A DNA stretch of 6,066 nt from contig CANRIE010000040.1 in NCBI GenBank assembly GCA_947630585.1, forward strand, positions 1 to 6,066. Direction: 5' to 3'. The notes beneath the pieces are model-generated. The model did not search any database. It had not been told where the DNA came from and was given only the letters and a program-made list of their open reading frames with translations. The translations under genes were made by a program, and so were the position numbers. Shown here piece after piece: positions 1 to 5,535 of this stretch (within the stretch, counting starts at the first letter, position 1; every line of letters starts with the position of its first letter). This DNA is from an uncultured Bacilli bacterium (lineage in GTDB: Bacteria; Bacillota_I; Bacilli_A; RF39; UBA660).

Positions 1-1820
1 GAAAGTCTACCTGTTCTTGTTAAAGTTTGATTATAGATAGTATGAATTTTCCCGTCATCCATAACTTCTCCTAATATCCCAGCAACATAATTCGATTTCA
101 TCTTAGAAATTGCTCGATAATCTAATATTTTATTAACAATCTCATAATTATCTTTTAATCTATCTAAAATATCTTTACTAGTTGAATAAGAATCATCCTT
201 TATTTTTTTAGGATACGGAATATTTAAAGTTTTGAATAACACATCTCCTAATTGTTTAGGTGATAAAATATTAAACTTAGAACCAGCTTCTTCATATATT
301 TCATCACTTAATTTAGTTAAAGATTTATCTAAATCTGCTCCCATTCCTTCTAAATAGGTTTTATCAATTAAAAAACCATTTTCTTCCATTTTTACTAAAA
401 CATAACTTAAAGGAAGTTCTAAATCATGATATAAACTAATCATATCTTCTTTTTCTAATTCTTGATAGAAATTATTATATTCATTATAAATAAATATTGA
501 TTTATGAACTATTTCTTTTATGTAACTCTCATCTTTCGGATATTTTAAAGTAATCTCGGTTCCATAAGTTTTATCATAAAACTTAATATCATAACCTAAA
601 CTATTAGCAAGATAAGAAATATCAGTTTTTATATTTTTATTTAATAAGTAACTAATTAACATTAAATCTTCAATATCATGATTTATACTAACATTATATT
701 TATTAAATACATAAAGTAATTTTTTTAAATCATATGTATATTTCTTTTTATTATCATTTAAAATATCTGTATTTTTTAATAAGTCAAAAGGTACATAATA
801 ACTACATTTTTTAGTTGTAATACCAATTCCTAGAGGAGTATCAGTGTGGTAATTATAGCCTAAAGTTTCAAGATAAATACTATAGGGTTCTTCAAGTTTT
901 AATTCTTTTAAATCCTTAACCGTTTTAAAATTTATTTCTTTTGGTTTCTCGTTATCTGAGTTTATCTTTTTTAATAAGGAATAAAATTCTAATTCCGTAA
1001 GAATAGCTTCAAAATCATCCTTATTAACACCTAAATATTTTATATCATCAAAGTTAAGATTAATAGGAACATCTCTATAAATAGTTGCTATATCATAACT
1101 CATATAAGCATTATCTTTATCAAGTGCTAGTTTTTCTTTAACTTTTCCAGAAATATCATCTAGTCGTTCGTAAACACCATCTAAACTTCCATATTTTTGA
1201 ATTAAGGAAATCGCGGTTTTCTCCCCAATTCCTTTAACTCCTGGGATGTTGTCGCTAGCATCTCCCATAAGAGCCTTCAAGTCAACCATTTTTTTAGGGT
1301 CTTCTATTCCATAAACTTCTTTAAATTTTTCTTTTGTCATCATGATATAATCATTGCTTTTTAAAAGTTTAACTGTAACTTTATCAGATATTAATTGCAA
1401 AAGATCTTTATCACTACTAACAATTAATCCTTCTGCATCATCCTCTTTGTCAATAAAACTTGCAAAAGTTCCAATGATATCATCAGCTTCATAATTATCA
1501 ATTTCATAATGCTTAATCCCCATTGCTGTTGCAACATCATAAGCAACCTTGAATTGTTTTTTTAATTCATCAGGAGTCTCACTTCTTCCAGCTTTATAAA
1601 CCTCGTATTTATCATGCCTAAATGTTTTCCCTTTATCAAAAGCAATCATGATATGAGTTGGATTTTCTTCAGCAATAATTTTATTTAGCATATTAATTAA
1701 TCCATATAAAGCATTAGTTGGAAATCCTTTAGAATTTTTTAAAAGACTTCCACTATAAGCAGTTGCATAATAACTTCTAAATAATAAATTGTTACCATCA
1801 ATTAAAATTACTTTCTTCAT
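1..1820 (-). CDS. polA: DNA polymerase I, N-terminal 606 residues (3' end beyond the window)
   Basis: Pol I removes RNA primers and fills gaps in replication and repair. Seen in translation from the ATG at 1818-1820: a 5' nuclease domain (about 1-290) with its metal ligands in place, namely LIDGNN (D8), AFDKGKTFRHDKY (D62), YEADD (E111, D113, D114), SSDKDLLQL (D137, D139) and GDASDNIPG (D187, D190), followed by a GVKGIGEKTA helix-hairpin-helix. Residues about 300-450 form the 3'-5' exonuclease fold, but the DxE metal motif is replaced by L317-E-T, as in Bacillus-type enzymes, so proofreading is probably lost. The polymerase domain starts near 455, with NILSPKQLG and TSKDILDRL. The window ends at TRTGRL (R605), just before motif A. 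By comparison with Bacillus Pol I about 260 residues are missing. A GGGGGT ribosome-binding site (1826-1831) lies in the last codons of the upstream gene, whose stop is 2 nt away, suggesting translational coupling. Confidence 0.97.
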   Translation of the reverse strand, partial: MKKVILIDGNNLLFRSYYATAYSGSLLKNSKGFPTNALYGLINMLNKIIAEENPTHIMIAFDKGKTFRHDKYEVYKAGRSETPDELKKQFKVAYDVATAMGIKHYEIDNYEADDIIGTFASFIDKEDDAEGLIVSSDKDLLQLISDKVTVKLLKSNDYIMMTKEKFKEVYGIEDPKKMVDLKALMGDASDNIPGVKGIGEKTAISLIQKYGSLDGVYERLDDISGKVKEKLALDKDNAYMSYDIATIYRDVPINLNFDDIKYLGVNKDDFEAILTELEFYSLLKKINSDNEKPKEINFKTVKDLKELKLEEPYSIYLETLGYNYHTDTPLGIGITTKKCSYYVPFDLLKNTDILNDNKKKYTYDLKKLLYVFNKYNVSINHDIEDLMLISYLLNKNIKTDISYLANSLGYDIKFYDKTYGTEITLKYPKDESYIKEIVHKSIFIYNEYNNFYQELEKEDMISLYHDLELPLSYVLVKMEENGFLIDKTYLEGMGADLDKSLTKLSDEIYEEAGSKFNILSPKQLGDVLFKTLNIPYPKKIKDDSYSTSKDILDRLKDNYEIVNKILDYRAISKMKSNYVAGILGEVMDDGKIHTIYNQTLTRTGRL

Positions 1821-1822
1821 CT

Positions 1823-2476
1823 TTAACCCCCATAATTAATTTCTATTACATAAGAACTTATACTATTATCATGATTTAATTCTTGATAATAATTATAAAT
1901 ATCAAGTGTAATTTTCTTTATATTCATATTTTTATCACAGTTAACAACTAATTTATTATTAGTATCTTCAAGTATATCTAAATTAGTATTAAATAAGTTA
2001 TTTAATTTACTACTTTTAATATCATAATTAAAATCAGTTTCATTTGTAAGAGGAAATTCAACTTTGGTTATTAAAGTTCCTGATTTAACTAAGTTTTTAA
2101 TTTCGTATATATCTAATAATTGATAATAATTATTTGGAGAATCGTTAGTTGTAACTAACTCACCATCTTTATATGTATAACTAACATTATCTAAAGTAAT
2201 CGTGGTTCCATTTCTCTCTCCATTTAGAGTAGTCTCTTCATTATTAATTATCTCTTTATAAGTAAATTCATAATTATTATTTTCAATATTAGTAGTTTTA
2301 AATGGTAAACTTACAATATTTTCACTATTTTTAGTATCAGTAGGTGTTCCAATTAAAAGAAATAAAACAATAAAAAAGATTAAATAGAAAACAACAAATG
2401 ATATTCTTTTTCCTGTATCACTTCTAAACCATTTATAAACTGATTTAATAGTTACTTTATCTTCTTTCTTTTCCAT
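1823..2476 (-). CDS. membrane-anchored protein of unknown function between fmt and polA
   Basis: I do not recognise a family. With the start at 2474-2476 the protein has 217 residues: a basic cytoplasmic tail (about 1-24, with KWFRSDTGKR), one hydrophobic segment (about 25-43, FVVFYLIFFIVLFLLIG), then about 170 residues that should lie outside the cell. There is no lipobox cysteine, so it looks like a signal anchor rather than a lipoprotein. The outer part is rich in Asn, Thr and Tyr, lacks obvious catalytic motifs, and has alternating polar/hydrophobic stretches (NYEFTYKEI, TTITLDNVSYTYKDG) that suggest beta structure. An in-frame ATG at 2486-2488 would add MEAV, but its bases form the ribosome-binding site of the ATG chosen here. 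The gene overlaps fmt by 20 nt and ends 2 nt before polA, so it is probably co-transcribed and translationally coupled with both. A real gene is well supported; its function is open. Confidence 0.85.
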   Translation of the reverse strand: MEKKEDKVTIKSVYKWFRSDTGKRISFVVFYLIFFIVLFLLIGTPTDTKNSENIVSLPFKTTNIENNNYEFTYKEIINNEETTLNGERNGTTITLDNVSYTYKDGELVTTNDSPNNYYQLLDIYEIKNLVKSGTLITKVEFPLTNETDFNYDIKSSKLNNLFNTNLDILEDTNNKLVVNCDKNMNIKKITLDIYNYYQELNHDNSISSYVIEINYGG

Positions 2477-3425
2477 TACTGCCTCCATTTACAACTACCC
2501 CAAGTAATTCTTCTTTGTTACCATTTAGAAAACTCGAGGTATCCATTCTTTTTTTACCTGATATTTGTAATTCAGTTATTTTGATTAACCCATCAATTGC
2601 TTTTATATAAATTCCTTTTTTATCAAGTTTTACAATTTCACCATTTAATTTATCTTGAAAGGATTGATCATCTATTTTTTCACAGCCATAGACCTTGACA
2701 ACTTTATCATTTAAATTAAAATAAGCAGAAGGCGCAGGATTTAATCCCCGAATTTTATTATATATAGTTTTAATATCTTTATTAAAATCAATTAGTTCAT
2801 CGCGTCTTTCAATATTATAGCCGTAAGTTACTTCATTCGCATTTTGTTTAATTCTTTTATTTTCCCCTTTTATAATACTTGGTAAAGTCTTAATTAGTAA
2901 CTTGCTTCCTAAAACACTTAATTTATCATGTAAAGTTTGATAGGTGTCATCTTCTTCTATTTTAATTTTTTCATAACTTATTATATCCCCAGTATCCATT
3001 CCTTCATCCATATACATAATTGTAATTCCTGTTTCTTCATAACCATCAAGAATGGCATGTTGGATAGGTGCCCCTCCTCTTAATTTCGGAAGTAAAGAGG
3101 CATGAACATTAATACAACCATACTTCGGACAACTCAAAATAGCATTTGGAATAATTTGCCCATAGGCACATGTTATAATTATATCTGGTTTTAATTCTAA
3201 TATTTTATCATACTCAGTCTTGATATTAATAGGTTGAAATACTGGAATCTTGTTATTTAAAGCTGTTTCTTTAACCTTGGAATAACTTATTTCATGATGT
3301 CTTCCTATTTCTTTATCAGGTTGAGTTACTACTAATATAACATTTGTATTCATGATTAAATCTTCTAATACTTTAACACTAAATTCTGGTGTACCCATGA
3401 ATACTACTTTTAAATCTTTTAACAT
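2457..3425 (-). CDS. fmt: methionyl-tRNA formyltransferase
   Basis: This enzyme transfers a formyl group from 10-formyltetrahydrofolate to Met-tRNA(fMet) for translation initiation in the cytoplasm. The 322 residues are close to the usual 310-320. Seen: the N-terminal Rossmann start VVFMGTPEFS (7-16); the formyl-folate signature NVHASLLPKLRGGAPIQ (106-122); and the catalytic triad N106, H108 and D144 (the last in MDEGMDTGDI). The OB-fold C-terminal domain follows, from IRGLNPAPSAYF (about 225-236) to SSFLNGNKEELLG (about 297-309). Arg42, matching the tRNA-contacting arginine of the E. coli loop, is kept, but the usual basic GRGKK-type loop reads GRHHEIS. The last about 13 residues (VVVNGGSNGKERR) go past the normal family end and overlap the next gene. 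The ATG at 3423-3425 follows GAGAGTGAT, a moderate ribosome-binding site. fmt leads the fmt/membrane-protein/polA cluster; def and rsmB, frequent neighbours, are not in this window. Confidence 0.97.
   Translation of the reverse strand: MLKDLKVVFMGTPEFSVKVLEDLIMNTNVILVVTQPDKEIGRHHEISYSKVKETALNNKIPVFQPINIKTEYDKILELKPDIIITCAYGQIIPNAILSCPKYGCINVHASLLPKLRGGAPIQHAILDGYEETGITIMYMDEGMDTGDIISYEKIKIEEDDTYQTLHDKLSVLGSKLLIKTLPSIIKGENKRIKQNANEVTYGYNIERRDELIDFNKDIKTIYNKIRGLNPAPSAYFNLNDKVVKVYGCEKIDDQSFQDKLNGEIVKLDKKGIYIKAIDGLIKITELQISGKKRMDTSSFLNGNKEELLGVVVNGGSNGKERR
2482..2486 (-). promoter_or_regulatory. ribosome-binding site deciding the start of the membrane protein
   Basis: The minus strand reads ATGGAGGCAGTAATGG. 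GGAGG lies 5 nt before the ATG at 2474-2476, an ideal spacing. The upstream in-frame ATG (2486-2488) shares bases with this GGAGG and has no comparable site of its own. The downstream ATG is therefore preferred, giving 217 residues. The site lies inside the last codons of fmt. Confidence 0.75.
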
Positions 3426-3440
3426 AATATCACTCTCAAC

Positions 3441-3470
3441 TTAATTTTAACACAAATAAATTAAAATTAA
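3441..3470. repeat. 10-bp perfect inverted repeat upstream of fmt
   Basis: TTAATTTTAA (3441-3450) and its exact reverse complement TTAAAATTAA (3461-3470) are separated by 10 nt, so the half-site centres are 20 bp apart, about two helical turns. It covers the putative fmt -10. It could be an operator, but it is pure A/T and could arise by chance here. Confidence 0.4.
3444..3452 (-). promoter_or_regulatory. putative extended -10 promoter of the fmt cluster
   Basis: The minus strand reads TGTTAAAAT, an extended -10 (TGn plus TAAAAT, 5 of 6 to TATAAT). Transcription would begin near 3437, leaving a leader of about 12 nt that starts at the GAGAGTGAT ribosome-binding site. No good -35 is seen at 17 nt. 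In DNA this AT-rich, -10-like words are common, so this is a prediction only. Confidence 0.35.
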
Positions 3471-3530
3471 TAGAAAATTATCAACATTTTAAACTAAAAA
3501 TTAATCTTTTAGACATATCTATGTAATTTT

Positions 3531-3551
3531 AATCTTATAACTGATAAGATT
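3531..3551. repeat. 8-bp inverted repeat upstream of the LytTR regulator gene (candidate operator)
   Basis: AATCTTAT (3531-3538) and ATAAGATT (3544-3551) are exact reverse complements with a 5-nt spacer (AACTG). The right arm overlaps the putative extended -10 of the regulator gene, a position suited to repression or autoregulation. A direct copy of TTAATCTT occurs at 3501-3508 and again at 3529-3536, 28 bp apart. It does not match the canonical LytTR direct-repeat pattern well. As a terminator it would be weak (one G:C pair). Confidence 0.4.
3542..3550 (+). promoter_or_regulatory. putative extended -10 promoter of the LytTR regulator gene
   Basis: TGATAAGAT is a TGn extended -10 with TAAGAT (4 of 6 to TATAAT). 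It would start transcription near 3557, about 20 nt before the ribosome-binding site. An alternative is TAGACA (3510-3515) acting as -35 with a -10 around 3534-3541. I cannot decide between them by eye. Confidence 0.3.
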
Positions 3552-3576
3552 TTCTTGTTTAAAAAAAATAAAGTTT

Positions 3577-3583
3577 GGAGGAG
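3577..3583 (+). promoter_or_regulatory. ribosome-binding site for the GTG start of the LytTR regulator
   Basis: GGAGGAG lies 5 nt before GTG (3589-3591). This strong site fixes the unusual GTG start. No ATG nearby in frame has a comparable site. Confidence 0.8.
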
Positions 3584-3588
3584 CAGTT

Positions 3589-4308
3589 GTGATAAACTTT
3601 ATAATTGTATGTGAATTAGATTTTTGGGAATATTTAATTGAAGATAAGATTGATAAGTCTTTATTTAAAAGTGAACTTGAATATAAGATCTATAAATTTA
3701 AAAATTATAATGAAGATTTTTATAAAATTGCTTTTAAAAATTTAGAAAATAAAGTTTTTATCTTTGATTTAGATATTAAATATGGTAATTCTTTTGAAAT
3801 AGCTAAACGAATTAGAAATAATGATAAGTTATCGGAGATAATTTTAATTGGAGATTATAAAAGACAGGATTATATTGAATATTATCTTGTTAATTCTCTT
3901 AAAGCCATCGCTTTTATTGATAAGAATAAATTAACTATTTTAGAAGAAAAGATTGATGAAGTAATTAGAAATTATAACTTGAATAAGTTATTAATTATAA
4001 AAACTATTTCTAGTTTAAATATTATTAAGATTATGGATATTTTATATATTGAAACTAAAAATAGAAAAACTATTATTCATACTATAAATTCTATAATTAC
4101 AACTAGTAAAAGTCTTTCTTATTTTGAAAAGAAATTAAATATGGAATGTGATTATTTTATTAAAACCCACAGGGCTTCAATTGTAAATTTTCATAATGTA
4201 ATTGAATTTAATTTTAAAAATAAAACGATTACTTTTTATAATAATAAGAAATCCTCTTTACTATCTAAAAGTTATAAAGACTTAATTAATAAGAAACTAA
4301 AAAAATAA
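3589..4308 (+). CDS. AgrA/ComE-type response regulator with LytTR DNA-binding domain, solitary
   Basis: A 239-residue cytoplasmic transcription regulator. Residues about 1-125 resemble a receiver domain: VFIFDLDI carries D60, which aligns with the phospho-acceptor of AgrA, and FIDK carries K112. The pocket is incomplete. The N-terminal acidic pair is reduced (IIVCELD, against CEDD in AgrA), and the switch Thr/Ser after the fourth strand is Gly88 (EIILIGD). Residues about 133-237 form a LytTR domain: SLNIIKIMDILYIETKNRKT, then YFIKTHRASIVNFHNV (190-205) with the family's H-R pair (H194, R195), then ITFYNNKKSSLL. It starts at GTG behind GGAGGAG. It is the only plus-strand gene in the window. 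No histidine kinase, peptide-pheromone gene or transporter is beside it, so its signal is unknown. It converges on the holin-like gene and shares a terminator with it. The family is assigned from remembered motifs; the target genes are unknown. Confidence 0.87.
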   Translation: MINFIIVCELDFWEYLIEDKIDKSLFKSELEYKIYKFKNYNEDFYKIAFKNLENKVFIFDLDIKYGNSFEIAKRIRNNDKLSEIILIGDYKRQDYIEYYLVNSLKAIAFIDKNKLTILEEKIDEVIRNYNLNKLLIIKTISSLNIIKIMDILYIETKNRKTIIHTINSIITTSKSLSYFEKKLNMECDYFIKTHRASIVNFHNVIEFNFKNKTITFYNNKKSSLLSKSYKDLINKKLKK

Positions 4309-4331
4309 GTGAACTTAAACTCACTTATTTT
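4302..4331. terminator. bidirectional intrinsic terminator between the regulator and holin-like genes
   Basis: AAAATAAGTGA (4302-4312) and TCACTTATTTT (4321-4331) form a perfect 11-bp stem with an 8-nt loop. On the plus strand it runs into TTTTCTTT; on the minus strand it runs into seven Ts. Both genes' stop codons (TAA 4306-4308, and TGA on the minus strand at 4321-4323) lie inside the stem, so one compact element ends both convergent genes. Confidence 0.85.
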
Positions 4332-4590
4332 CTTTAGTTACAGTATTAGCAACAATTTTCTTTGTATTATTGAAGATATCATAGACTCCTCCGGCCATAA
4401 TTCCTGATAATAAAATAGCTGCATCTAAGTCTTTCGTAATTATCCATTCTATTCCAGCAACAATTATTCCGATAGCAAGATTTTGAAGTGGTATTAATTC
4501 ATTTTTTATGAATGTACTTTTCTTAGCAAAGAAGCCAAATATCATTGTTACAAAGAATGTAACTAGGGTTACTATTTCGGTTGACCCCAT
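4321..4590 (-). CDS. phage-holin-like small membrane protein
   Basis: An 89-residue protein with two clear hydrophobic segments (about 4-22, EIVTLVTFFVTMIFGFF; about 36-52, QNLAIGIIVAGIEWII), a third weaker one (about 56-71, DAAILLSGIMAGGVYDIF) and a short charged C-terminus (TKKIV...TKENK). Size, layout and the AGGVYDIF-type third segment recall A118-like phage holins (Phage_holin_5 type), which make pores that release endolysin. This assignment comes from pattern memory and is moderate. No endolysin or other phage gene is nearby. The ATG at 4588-4590 follows AGAGGTGA with a 4-nt gap. The stop read is TGA; under a Mycoplasma code the protein would gain only Trp-Val before TAA at 4315-4317. 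It lies just past the tsf terminator, so it probably has its own promoter. It may be a domesticated phage remnant or a lysis/membrane-permeability protein. Confidence 0.65.
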   Translation of the reverse strand: MGSTEIVTLVTFFVTMIFGFFAKKSTFIKNELIPLQNLAIGIIVAGIEWIITKDLDAAILLSGIMAGGVYDIFNNTKKIVANTVTKENK

Positions 4591-4608
4591 CCCTTCACCT
4601 CTTACTGA

Positions 4609-4639
4609 ATTATATGTGACTACTTAAAAAAAAGAACAA
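4609..4639 (-). promoter_or_regulatory. putative promoter of the holin-like gene, overlapping the tsf terminator
   Basis: The minus strand has a perfect TATAAT (4609-4614). Transcription would start near 4602, giving a leader of about 12 nt that is little more than the ribosome-binding site. A partial -35, TTGTTC (4634-4639), lies 19 nt upstream, inside the tsf terminator stem. An alternative, TTCTTT (4631-4636), has 16-nt spacing. The -10 is convincing; the -35 is poor. Confidence 0.4.
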
Positions 4640-4653
4640 CCGAAATTGTTCTT
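4626..4653 (-). terminator. intrinsic terminator of the rpsB-tsf operon
   Basis: The minus strand reads AAGAACAA, then T-TTCG-G, then TTGTTCTT, running into eight Ts. That is an 8-bp stem plus a U.G pair closing a UUCG tetraloop. The stem overlaps the tsf stop codon (4652-4654), so termination is immediate after tsf and no further gene is likely to belong to this operon except by readthrough. Confidence 0.9.
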
Positions 4654-5527
4654 AACCTTTGATTTGATTCATTACTTCACTTGCAAAGTCTTCTTGTTTC
4701 TTTTCTATTCCTTCTCCAACTTCAAATCTTGTCATAGAAACAAGACTAGCTTTATTATTTTCTAAATATTTAGCTACAGTTTCTTTATTTTCAGATTTAA
4801 CGAAGATTTGATTTGCAAGACATATTTCTTCGTAGTATTTACGAACCTTTCCAACTAAAATCTTCTCGATTTGAGCTTCAGGTTTTCCTTCATTTAATAA
4901 TTCTTGCCTCATGATATTTTTTTCTTTTTCTAAAACATCACTTGGAACTTCATTTTCATTTAAATATAAAGGACGCATAGCAGCAGCATGCATTGCAACT
5001 TCTTTGGCAACTTCAGGATTTCCTCCTTCAATTACGATTAAAGATGCAATTTTTCCTCCCATATGAATATATGAACCAAAATTTTCACTATCTTTTTTAG
5101 TAATTGCCATGAATCTTCTAAAACTAATTTTTTCACCAATTTTAGCTGTAATTCCAATAACTAAATCAGAAACTTTTTCGTTGTCAATTGTAACTTCCAT
5201 TGCTTCTTCCATAGTTTTAGCATCACTATTAAGTAATCCTTCACCTAATTTTTTAACAAAATTTTGGAATTCTTCATTTCGTGATACGAAATCAGTTTCA
5301 CAGTTTACTTCTAAAATAATGGCTTTATTCCCATTAGTATAGATTTGACTTAATCCTTCAGCTGCAATTCGATCACTTTTCTTACTAGCTTTAGCAATTC
5401 CTTTTTCTCTTAAGTAATCAACGGCTTTTTCAATATCGCCTTTTGTTTCATCAAGAGCCTTTTTGCAATCAAGCATTCCAGCTCCTGTTTTTTCTCTTAA
5501 TGTTTTGACATCACTAGCACTATACAT
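4652..5527 (-). CDS. tsf: translation elongation factor Ts
   Basis: EF-Ts is the guanine-nucleotide exchange factor that recycles EF-Tu from GDP to GTP form in the cytoplasm. The 291 residues match the usual length of about 280-295. Seen: an N-terminal UBA-like module with signature LREKTGAGMLDCKKAL (10-25); the EF-Tu-contacting CETDFVSRNEEF (76-87, with D79 and F80); the core stretches IHMGGKIASLIVIEG (154-168), HAAAMRPLYL (180-189) and KPEAQIEKILVGKVRKYYEE (215-234); and the end RFEVGEGIEKK (267-277). Nothing expected is missing. The ATG at 5525-5527 follows AGGAGG (5532-5537), which overlaps the rpsB stop codon, so tsf is translated in close coupling with rpsB. The gene ends in a strong terminator; pyrH and frr, which often follow tsf in Bacilli, are not here. 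Confidence 0.99.
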   Translation of the reverse strand: MYSASDVKTLREKTGAGMLDCKKALDETKGDIEKAVDYLREKGIAKASKKSDRIAAEGLSQIYTNGNKAIILEVNCETDFVSRNEEFQNFVKKLGEGLLNSDAKTMEEAMEVTIDNEKVSDLVIGITAKIGEKISFRRFMAITKKDSENFGSYIHMGGKIASLIVIEGGNPEVAKEVAMHAAAMRPLYLNENEVPSDVLEKEKNIMRQELLNEGKPEAQIEKILVGKVRKYYEEICLANQIFVKSENKETVAKYLENNKASLVSMTRFEVGEGIEKKQEDFASEVMNQIKG

Positions 5528-5535
5528 AATTCCTC

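Noticed and set aside
3478..3486. TTATCAACA, resembling a DnaA box
   Set aside because: It is a single copy with a mismatch at a key position, with no cluster and no dnaA/dnaN context; expected by chance in AT-rich DNA.
4321..4323. TGA as possible Trp codon (Mycoplasma code)
   Set aside because: All Trp codons seen are TGG and no gene needs TGA read-through. The holin-like gene would change by only two residues, so the window gives no support for the alternative code, though it cannot fully exclude it.
5109..5342. 77-codon open frame on the plus strand
   Set aside because: It lies wholly antisense to tsf, has no ribosome-binding site, and its hydrophobic, Ser-rich composition is what the reverse complement of the Lys/Glu-rich tsf codons yields.
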